From: Pigmentiphaga sp. H8
GTDB taxonomy: Bacteria; Pseudomonadota; Gammaproteobacteria; Burkholderiales; Burkholderiaceae_B
NCBI RefSeq assembly: GCF_003854895.1
Contig: NZ_CP033966.1
Location: 5,022,001-5,086,000, forward strand
Reading direction: 5' to 3'
Length of the DNA: 64,000 nt
Shown piece by piece: positions 58,161 to 64,000 of this stretch (position 1 is the first letter of the stretch; every line of letters begins with the position of its first letter). A program made the position numbers and the translations under genes. Under the pieces are notes generated by a model. It was not told the origin of the DNA, made no database searches, and saw nothing but the letters and a program-made list of their open reading frames with translations.

Positions 58161-58231
58161 TTCTCTTTAAAAGAGAATAAAAGTTGATTTTTTGGTTGTC
58201 GTGTGTTTTTAATATATACGAATTCTCTTAA
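58161..58231. promoter_or_regulatory. AT-rich divergent region with a perfect inverted repeat
   Basis: TTCTCTTT-A-AAAGAGAA (58161-58177) is a perfect eight-base inverted repeat right before the VOC gene. A further half-site TTCTCTTAA lies at 58223-58231, nearer the Bug gene. The 139-base gap is much richer in A+T than its surroundings. The sites probably bind the IclR at 55316-56071 and control both the VOC unit and the Bug gene. Confidence 0.5.
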
Positions 58232-58285
58232 TTTGATAATAGACTTACAAAAATCACGGAACGTGATGATCCCAGGAGACGACCC

Positions 58286-59260
58286 ATGAATTCGCTGTTA
58301 CGCCGCATCGACCTGCCCGCCATCGCCTTGGCGGCCCTCGTTTCGGCCGGCGCCCAGGCCGAGGACTACCCCGCCCGGGCGGTCCGCATCATCGCCCCTT
58401 TCGCCGCCGGCACCGGGCCCGATGCCAATGCCCGCGAAATCGCGGCCGAGCTGACCAAGGTCCTGGGGCAGAACGTGTTCGTGGACAACCGGCCGGGGGC
58501 CTCGGGCATCATCGGCACCGAGGCGGCCGCGCGCGCCACGCCCGACGGCTACACCCTGTATATCGGCACCACCAGCACGCTGTCGGTCGTGCCGCACCTG
58601 TACTCCAAGCTGCCCTTCGACGCGGCCAAGGACCTCACGCCGGTCAGCCTGCTCGGCATCCTGAACACCGGCCTGATCGCCACGCCCAAGCTGCCCGCCA
58701 ACGACGTCCGCGCCCTGCTGGCCCTGATGAAGGCCAAGCCCGACGCGGTCAACGTGGCTACGCAGGGGCCGGGCAGCTACTCCCACCTGTCGGGCGAATG
58801 GTTCGGATTCAGCGCGAACACCCGGCTGAATTTCGTGCCGTACAACAGCAACAGCCCCTATGCCGATCTGCTGGCGGGCCAGGTGCAATTGATGTTCGAC
58901 GGACTCCCGGCCGCGGCGGGCAACATCCGCGCGGGCAAGCTCAAGCTGCTGGCGATCACCGGCAAGCAGCGGCATCCCACCTTCCCCGACGTGCCGACCT
59001 TCGCCGAATCGGGCATCGCCGATTTCGAGCCCATTGCCTGGCAGGGGCTGCTGGCGCCGGCCGGCACCCCCAAGGCCATCGTCGACAAGCTGAGCGAGGC
59101 CATGCGCAAGGCCGCGCAGTCGCCGGAGCTGGCCGAGAAATGGCGCTCGTATGGCGGAGAACTGAAAGGGAACACGCCGGCGGAATTCGCGGCGTTCATC
59201 GCGGCCGACCGCGCCAAGTGGGGCGAGGTCGTGCGCAAGGCCAAGGTCAAGCTGGATTGA
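58286..59260 (+). CDS. Bug-family (TctC) solute-binding protein, meta-cleavage region
   Basis: A 324-residue precursor with signal peptide ending AGAQA-EDYPARAVRIIAPFAAGTGPDANAREIA. Family marks are VDNRPGASGIIGTEAAARATPDGYTLYIG, LPFDAAKDLTPVS, TQGPGSYSHLSGEWF and GTPKAIVDKLSEAM. AGGAGA precedes the ATG. It stands alone on the plus strand between two minus-strand catabolic units and overlaps the end of the HpaI-type gene by 14 bases. It probably binds the aromatic acid degraded by one of the flanking units. Confidence 0.93.
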   Translation: MNSLLRRIDLPAIALAALVSAGAQAEDYPARAVRIIAPFAAGTGPDANAREIAAELTKVLGQNVFVDNRPGASGIIGTEAAARATPDGYTLYIGTTSTLSVVPHLYSKLPFDAAKDLTPVSLLGILNTGLIATPKLPANDVRALLALMKAKPDAVNVATQGPGSYSHLSGEWFGFSANTRLNFVPYNSNSPYADLLAGQVQLMFDGLPAAAGNIRAGKLKLLAITGKQRHPTFPDVPTFAESGIADFEPIAWQGLLAPAGTPKAIVDKLSEAMRKAAQSPELAEKWRSYGGELKGNTPAEFAAFIAADRAKWGEVVRKAKVKLD

Positions 59261-60020
59261 CCCAGGCGGCGGCCAGATCGCGGGTGGCCCGCGCCAGCAA
59301 CGCGGCATCCACGCCCACCGCGACGAAGCTGGCGCCCTGCTCCAGATGCTGCCGGATCACGGCGGGATCGGTGGCCAGCGTGCCCACGGCCTTGCCCTGC
59401 GACAGCGCCTGTCGCCGCGCCAGGTCGATGGCTGCCCGCACCTCGGGATGGCCCGGATCCCCCAGCCGTCCCATGGAGGCGGCCAGATCGGCCGGACCGA
59501 TGAAGATGCCGTCCACGCCCTCCACCCCGGCGATCTCGGCGACACGCTCCACGCCCGCCGCGGTCTCGACCTGGGCCAGTACGCATATCTGCCCATTCGC
59601 CGCGTGCAGGTAGTCCGCATAGCGGGCCCAGCGCGAGGACCGCGCGATGGAACTGCCCACGCCACGCGTGCCGTGCAGCGGATATCGCGTCGCCGCCACG
59701 ATCGCGCTCGCCTGCGCGGCGGACTCGACCATGGGAACCAGGAAATTCTGGACGCCGATCTCCAGGTATTGCTTCAACAGCACGGCATCGCCTTCCGGCA
59801 CGCGGACGACCGGTGCCGGCGCGTAGGCCGCCAATACCTGCAACTGAGCCAGGACGGTGCGCAGATCGTTGGGGCCGTGTTCTCCGTCCAGCAACAGCCA
59901 GTCGAATCCGGCCTGGGCGCAAATCTCGAGGCTGTAGGGATCGGCCATCGCGGCCCACAGGCCGATCAGCCGCCGGCGTTCGGTCAACGCGCGCTTGAAG
60001 GCATTCTCGGGCAGATTCAT
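59247..60020 (-). CDS. HpcH/HpaI-family class II pyruvate aldolase
   Basis: A 257-residue aldolase: RRLIGLWAAMADPYSLEICAQAGFDWLLLDGEHGPNDLRTVLAQLQ (catalytic His in DGEHGP), AQVETAAGVERVAEIAGVEGVDGIFIGPADLAASMG (metal Glu and Asp). It cleaves a 4-hydroxy-2-oxo acid to pyruvate plus an aldehyde, as HpaI does to 4-hydroxy-2-oxoheptanedioate. It is the last gene of the meta-cleavage operon, 13 bases after the hydratase. The ATG at 60018-60020 gives the conserved start. Confidence 0.9.
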   Translation of the reverse strand: MNLPENAFKRALTERRRLIGLWAAMADPYSLEICAQAGFDWLLLDGEHGPNDLRTVLAQLQVLAAYAPAPVVRVPEGDAVLLKQYLEIGVQNFLVPMVESAAQASAIVAATRYPLHGTRGVGSSIARSSRWARYADYLHAANGQICVLAQVETAAGVERVAEIAGVEGVDGIFIGPADLAASMGRLGDPGHPEVRAAIDLARRQALSQGKAVGTLATDPAVIRQHLEQGASFVAVGVDAALLARATRDLAAAWVNPA

Positions 60021-60033
60021 GCGGTGGCCCTCG

Positions 60034-60837
60034 TCAAGCGAAACGGAAGCTGATCGACCCCAGCCGCCCGTAGTCCGCATGGAAGGTGTCTCCACGCGCG
60101 CCCGCCACGGGCCGGGTGAAGGATCCCGCCAGGACGATCTCGCCCTCGGCCAGCGCTTCGTCATGCCGCGCCAATTTGTTGGCCAGCCACGCGATGCCGG
60201 TGGCCGGATGGCCCAGCACGGCGGCGGCGAGCCCCGACTCCTCGATGATTCCGTTCTTGTGCAGCAAGGCGCCGCACCACCTCAGGTCCACGGCATCCGG
60301 CCGTACCGGCCGGCCTCCCAACACCACGCCGGCGCTGGCGGCATTGTCCGAAATGGTGTCGAAAACCTTACGCGGCCGGCCCGACTCCCTGTCCATCTGT
60401 TCGATGCGCGCATCGATGATCTCGAGCGCGGGCACCACGTAGTCCGCGGCGCGCAGCACGTCGAAGACAGTCACCCCCGGTCCGCGCAGCGGCCGGCCGA
60501 GCACGAAGGCCAGCTCCACCTCCACACGCGGCGCGAGAAAGCGGTCATGCGCAATGTCATGGCCCGACTCGTGGAACATGTCGTCCAGCAGGGCGCCATA
60601 GTCGGGCTCGTCGATCTGGCTGGACTGCTGCATGGCGCGCGAGGTGAGTCCGATCTTGTGCCCGCGCAGCGTCCGGCCACTCTGCTGCTTCAGGCGCATC
60701 CAGGCCCGCTGGATGCCATAGCCGTCGTCCACCGTCATGTCGGGGTGGCGCAGCGAAAACTGCCGCACCGGCACGCGGCTGAGCTGAGCCGCCTCCAGCT
60801 CCACCGCGAGCCGCAATGATGTATCGGGATCCAGCAC
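60034..60837 (-). CDS. 2-oxo-hepta-3-ene-1,7-dioate hydratase-like enzyme (HpaH/MhpD family)
   Basis: A 267-residue hydratase: SLRHPDMTVDDGYGIQRAWMRLK, LRGHKIGLTSRAMQQSSQIDEPDYGALLDDMFHES, VEVELAFVLGRPLRGPGVTVFDVLRA (metal ExE), and a C-terminal GDTFHADYGRLGSISFRFA. It adds water to a 2-hydroxyalkadienoate ring-fission product. The start is GTG at 60835-60837 with AAGGAA ahead. It matches HpaH more closely than MhpD in the DEPDYGxLLDDM segment. It lies 50 bases after the hydrolase gene. Confidence 0.9.
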   Translation of the reverse strand: MLDPDTSLRLAVELEAAQLSRVPVRQFSLRHPDMTVDDGYGIQRAWMRLKQQSGRTLRGHKIGLTSRAMQQSSQIDEPDYGALLDDMFHESGHDIAHDRFLAPRVEVELAFVLGRPLRGPGVTVFDVLRAADYVVPALEIIDARIEQMDRESGRPRKVFDTISDNAASAGVVLGGRPVRPDAVDLRWCGALLHKNGIIEESGLAAAVLGHPATGIAWLANKLARHDEALAEGEIVLAGSFTRPVAGARGDTFHADYGRLGSISFRFA

Positions 60838-60887
60838 GGGATTTCCTTGTCGGAGAGTGAATGCGTTTCACGCGAACGGCATGACAC

Positions 60888-61721
60888 TCATGCCAGGAAT
60901 GACGTGGCCAGTTGGACGAAGGCTTCCTGCCTCTCGATCTGCACCCAATGGCCGCATTGGCCGAACATGTGCAGATCGGCGCGCGGACACCGCCTGGCGA
61001 TGCGAAGGCCGCATTCCACGGGCACCCGCTGGTCGTCGCGGCCGTGCAGCACCAGGACGGGGGCCTCGATCGACGCCAGGTCCGGCTCCGGAATGCCCTT
61101 GACCATCCTGATTTCTCCCGGCTGCCCAGGCTCGGGAAACAGCTTGCGGTAGGCGTCCATTCCCCCCGCCAGCAGGCTGACCTCATGGCGCAGCCTTACC
61201 ATCTCGTCGGTGATCACGGCCGGATCGTGGGGGAACGTGCGCAGCAGCTCCGCCATGTTCTCCAGCGACGGCTGGTAGTACCAGGACCGCGCCGACGAGG
61301 CGCGCTGCTCGAACTCTCCGGCCGGCGTGCCCATGAGCACCATCCGGCGGACGCGATGCCCATTGCGCAGCGCCACGGCCAGCGCCAGCGCGCCGCCGAA
61401 CGAATTGCCCACCAGATCGGCCTGCTGCACGCCCATGGCATCCATGAATCCCAGCAGATGCTGGACCCATACCTTGATGTTGTACCGCGCACCCGGCTGC
61501 CGCTCGGTGAAGCCGAAGCCGACGATGTCCGGGACCAGCACCCGGTGCCGGCGCGCGAACGCGGGCATGACGCCATGCCAGTTTTCCCAGCCGCTGACCC
61601 CTGCCCCCGAACCGTGCAGGAAAATGACCGGCGGCCCGTCGCCCGCCTCGTGATAGTTCGTGCGCAATCCGTTGGCCTCGACGGTCTTGCCCACGGCCGG
61701 ATGTCTCGCGGAAATGTCCAT
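60888..61721 (-). CDS. Meta-cleavage product hydrolase (MhpC/BphD-like alpha/beta hydrolase)
   Basis: A 277-residue alpha/beta hydrolase: PVIFLHGSGAGVSGWENWHGVMPAFARRHRVLVPDIVGFGFTER, nucleophile elbow LVGNSFGGALALAV (Ser107), acid in VLHGRDDQRVP and His in GQCGHWVQIERQEAF. The HGSGxGVSGWxNW and GNSFGG motifs are characteristic of carbon-carbon hydrolases acting on ring-fission products. It would release an acid and a 2-hydroxydienoate, which the next gene's hydratase uses. It is ten bases after the diol dehydrogenase gene. Confidence 0.9.
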   Translation of the reverse strand: MDISARHPAVGKTVEANGLRTNYHEAGDGPPVIFLHGSGAGVSGWENWHGVMPAFARRHRVLVPDIVGFGFTERQPGARYNIKVWVQHLLGFMDAMGVQQADLVGNSFGGALALAVALRNGHRVRRMVLMGTPAGEFEQRASSARSWYYQPSLENMAELLRTFPHDPAVITDEMVRLRHEVSLLAGGMDAYRKLFPEPGQPGEIRMVKGIPEPDLASIEAPVLVLHGRDDQRVPVECGLRIARRCPRADLHMFGQCGHWVQIERQEAFVQLATSFLA

Positions 61722-61731
61722 GCCCGTTTCC

Positions 61732-62565
61732 TCAGATCGAGCGGGCGGCCACGCCGCCGTCGCTCATGAATATTTCGCCGGTGACCGCGCGCGCGTTGTC
61801 GCGGCTGGCCAGCAGCACATAAAGGCCGGCGTGGTCGCGCGGCCGCTGCGCGAACGCCAGCGGCACCGCCGCCGATACGCGTTCGTCAAAGGCGCGCGGA
61901 TCGGCATCGATCTGGCGGCCACCATGTCCCAGCGTCTGCGTGCCCCGCAGTCCCGTCAGCGTGCCGCCCGGCCCGACGCCGTTCACCCTCACCCTGGGTG
62001 CCAGCTCCAGGGCCAACTGACGCACCAGGCCGACCACGGCGTGCTTGCCCATGGTGTAGAGCACGCCTCCGCCCCCCGCATGGAAGCTGGCCACCGAGGC
62101 GGTAAAGATCATGCAGCCACCGGCTGCCTCCAGCGCCTCGCGCGCGGCCATGGCCGCGTACAGATAGCCGCGCAGGTTGACCGCGAACAACTCGTCCATC
62201 GTCGCCGCCAGGGCCGAGGCGGTATAGCCTCTCAAGGGCCGGCGAAAATCGAACAGCCCCGCGTTGCCCACCAGCACGTCCAGGCCGCCGTAGCTTGCCC
62301 GCGCGCGTTCGACCGCCCGTTCGTGGACCGCATGGTCGCGTACGTCGCCGACCACCGGTTCGACGCGACTCCCGTGCTCCCGGGCCAACTCGTCCAGGCC
62401 AGCCCGGTCGGCATCCACGCATACCACGCCCAGCGCGCCTTCTTCCAGGTAGCGTTCGGCCACCGCGCGGCCGATGCCGCTGGCCGCTCCGGTAATGACC
62501 GCGACCTGCCCCGCCAGCCAGCCGGACGAGGAAGAAGCGCCGCGTTCGAGAGCCCGTGTATTCAT
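61732..62565 (-). CDS. cis-Dihydrodiol dehydrogenase-like SDR
   Basis: A 277-residue SDR: VAVITGAASGIGRAVAERY (25-32 Gly motif), VGNAGLFDF, and the full triad Ser157 (TASVAS), Tyr170 and Lys174 (YTMGK). It fits the enzyme that rearomatises the cis-diol made by the Rieske dioxygenase to a catechol (BphB/HcaB role). Its ATG overlaps the beta-subunit stop by four bases, which supports that role. The substrate ring is not known. Confidence 0.88.
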   Translation of the reverse strand: MNTRALERGASSSSGWLAGQVAVITGAASGIGRAVAERYLEEGALGVVCVDADRAGLDELAREHGSRVEPVVGDVRDHAVHERAVERARASYGGLDVLVGNAGLFDFRRPLRGYTASALAATMDELFAVNLRGYLYAAMAAREALEAAGGCMIFTASVASFHAGGGGVLYTMGKHAVVGLVRQLALELAPRVRVNGVGPGGTLTGLRGTQTLGHGGRQIDADPRAFDERVSAAVPLAFAQRPRDHAGLYVLLASRDNARAVTGEIFMSDGGVAARSI

Positions 62566-63134
62566 AGGAATACGTTCAGGTTCTTGGCCAGCAGGACGGT
62601 CTGCGTGATGACGATCTCGCGCGACGCCAGGCGCAGGCCGCCGTCCTCCACGCGCCGCAGCACGTCGTTGCGGCGGCCGGACAACCAGTACTCTTCCGCC
62701 TCGCCCCTGCCCCGGCAATTGACGAAGGCGGAGTACACCCGGCATTGGCCGGGCGCATCGGTCAGTTCGACCTCGATATTCGAGATGATGTGGCAGGAGC
62801 GGGTCGGCGGATCCTCGGCCCATGCCGTCGGATCGAGAAAACGGGTCACCCGCCGCCGCATGTTCAGCAGGTCGTCATCGAAGAATGCCATGCGCCGGGG
62901 ATCGAGCCTGGGCTTCTTGTCCCGCCGGTGGCGCGACTGGATACCAGGCATCCAATAATGGACATCCTCGGTCATCAGTCCCAGCCACTCCTGGTAGCGT
63001 TCGTCGTCCAGCAGGCGGGCCTCGCGATACAGGAACTGCTCCACTTCGAACACCAGGTCCCGCGGCGGCAGCATCGGCGGCGGCGGCGCGACCGGCTTGC
63101 GCAGGATGGGGGTCTCGCCTAGGTTCACGGGCAT
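62562..63134 (-). CDS. Aromatic-ring-hydroxylating dioxygenase, beta subunit
   Basis: A 190-residue small subunit of the BphE/BenB/NahAd family (cystatin-like fold): LVFEVEQFLYREARLLDDERYQEWLGLMTEDVHYWMPGIQSRHRRDKK, RMAFFDDDLLNMRRRVTRFLDPTAWAEDPPTRSCHIISNIEVE, FVNCRGRGEAEEYWLSGRRNDVLRRVEDGGLRLASREIVITQTVLLAKNL. The WAEDPPSR-type segment is a hallmark. It lies four bases after the alpha-subunit stop and forms the alpha3beta3 enzyme with it. Confidence 0.93.
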   Translation of the reverse strand: MPVNLGETPILRKPVAPPPPMLPPRDLVFEVEQFLYREARLLDDERYQEWLGLMTEDVHYWMPGIQSRHRRDKKPRLDPRRMAFFDDDLLNMRRRVTRFLDPTAWAEDPPTRSCHIISNIEVELTDAPGQCRVYSAFVNCRGRGEAEEYWLSGRRNDVLRRVEDGGLRLASREIVITQTVLLAKNLNVFL

Positions 63135-63138
63135 ATGC

Positions 63139-64000
63139 TCAGCTCCTGGATGCGTGCGCGCGCTCGTCGCACATCAGCTTCAGCCACTGGCGGTAGAAGG
63201 CGCGCTGGTTCGAATCGTTGTACTTGCGCAGATGCACCGCCCCCTTCAGCTCGGGATGCTGGATGCCGCTGTCCAGGCCCAGCGCGTAGTGCAGCTTCTG
63301 GCGCCGGGTCACCACGCCATCGTTGGTCTGCGTCGAGTTCTCCCAGTTGTCGCCATCGTCCATCTCCAAGGTGCCCGACGGCGAGAAAGTCCTCATGACC
63401 CCCTTCATGTACAGGCTCTTGAGGCTTTCAGGCGCGGACTTGTTGACCAGCACCCAGGTATGCAGTTCTATTCCCTTCGGCCCCTTGGGATGCCAGGTGC
63501 GGAAAGTGCTCTGGCCGGGCAGGAAGGACATATGGGGAAACAGGTTGGCCGAACTGATGGACCCCACCATGCGCGATCGCAGCTTGCCCAGGCGGGCGGC
63601 TACTTTCTCCTCGCGCTCGCGCAGGTAGTCGACGATGTCCTGTTCGCCCAGCACCATCGCGTTGCCGACCATGTCGAGGCCGAATTGCCAGCCATGTCCG
63701 TTGACGTTGATCTGGTAGCTGTTCTCCTGGTTCGACTTGCCCACGCCCATCCCCAGCATCGCCATCGCGCCCGAGTTGTGCGTCCAGGCGGCGTGGTACG
63801 AATCGCCGGCGAAGTTCTCCGCCGGGAACTTCCAGTTGCATGCCATGCGCGACTTGATGCTGCCTTCCAGAAATTCCGTACCGTCCTCATCGTTGTCCAG
63901 CAGCACGTCCAGGTACCAGCGATAGTCGCCCAGGTAATCCTCCAGGCCGGGCGCTTCCTCGTCGAAGGTCGCGAACACCAGTCCCTTGTAGGACACGACC
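63139..64000 (-). CDS. Aromatic-ring-hydroxylating dioxygenase, alpha subunit, C-terminal part (runs off window)
   Basis: The window holds about 287 residues of the catalytic part; the Rieske domain lies beyond 64000. The iron site is clear: Asp and two His in AENFAGDSYHAAWTH (HxxxxH), and the late Asp ligand probably in DDGDNWENSTQ. The C-terminal FYRQWLKLM is also typical of BphA/NahAc-type large subunits. It should dihydroxylate an aromatic ring or side-chain-bearing acid with O2. Ferredoxin and reductase genes are not seen here and may be upstream, outside the window. Confidence 0.93.
   Translation of the reverse strand, partial: VVSYKGLVFATFDEEAPGLEDYLGDYRWYLDVLLDNDEDGTEFLEGSIKSRMACNWKFPAENFAGDSYHAAWTHNSGAMAMLGMGVGKSNQENSYQINVNGHGWQFGLDMVGNAMVLGEQDIVDYLREREEKVAARLGKLRSRMVGSISSANLFPHMSFLPGQSTFRTWHPKGPKGIELHTWVLVNKSAPESLKSLYMKGVMRTFSPSGTLEMDDGDNWENSTQTNDGVVTRRQKLHYALGLDSGIQHPELKGAVHLRKYNDSNQRAFYRQWLKLMCDERAHASRS

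Noticed and set aside
1..64000. Mobile elements, prophage, CRISPR arrays, tRNA or rRNA genes
   Set aside because: No transposase or integrase motifs, no regularly spaced repeats, and no tRNA/rRNA-like segments were recognised, despite the accessory look of the region.

Overview
The window is about 64 kb of GC-rich bacterial chromosome with almost no spacing between genes. It most resembles a member of the Alcaligenaceae (Bordetella/Achromobacter type). The reasons are six tripartite-tricarboxylate (Bug/TctC) periplasmic receptors, the DUF4148 and CzcE-like small exported proteins, the housekeeping order gph-rpe-apaG-mltA, a GC-rich dispersed intergenic repeat of the type I associate with these genera, and many LysR/IclR regulators. 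No tRNA, rRNA, CRISPR, insertion sequence, phage gene or replication origin was seen. The species assignment is inference.

Layout. Positions 1-3000 are housekeeping: the start of gph, rpe, apaG, a small membrane protein, and mltA. Positions 3000-7160 hold a LysR regulator divergent from a sulfatase-cupin-Bug unit. Positions 7190-11170 hold dsbC, a UbiH-type hydroxylase, an MscS-like channel and a DUF481 outer-membrane protein. Two small exported proteins and a LysR follow, to 13060. Positions 13087-23544 are two aromatic-catabolism blocks: (a) two-domain extradiol dioxygenase, IclR, FAD monooxygenase; (b) Bug, Rieske oxygenase and amidase divergent from LigA-LigB, an NMT1-fold protein and an SDR, with a MarR regulator at the end. 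acnB (23684-26269) has a clear promoter, a palindromic operator and a terminator. A Tat-type lipoprotein serine hydrolase and the tricarballylate cluster tcuR-tcuA-tcuB follow, to 31958.

Positions 31974-36047 are a Bug-sulfatase-ThDP enzyme operon with a divergent LysR. Positions 37058-48537 are an eleven-gene operon on the minus strand, headed by a ThDP-dependent decarboxylase-like gene and divergent from an IclR gene. In transcription order it encodes: ThDP enzyme, SDR, seven-Asp-box propeller, VOC dioxygenase, DUF1185 protein, alpha/beta hydrolase, NIPSNAP protein, FAD monooxygenase, sulfatase, Bug receptor and aldehyde dehydrogenase. It has the parts of a complete route for an aromatic (possibly sulfated) compound and matches no pathway I can name. 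It is my main candidate for an undescribed system.

Positions 49507-55306 hold an HpaB-type oxygenase, a secreted CocE-type hydrolase and a Bug, divergent from HpaC and a GntR regulator across a palindrome-containing double promoter. Positions 55316-58146 are a second VOC / FAD monooxygenase / IclR unit. Positions 59247-64000 are a meta-cleavage operon cut by the window end: Rieske dioxygenase alpha and beta, cis-diol dehydrogenase, ring-fission-product hydrolase, HpaH-type hydratase, HpaI-type aldolase. Overall the window reads as a catabolic island of many separately regulated modules. Each carries its own local regulator and most carry a Bug receptor, yet no TctA/TctB membrane subunits occur here.
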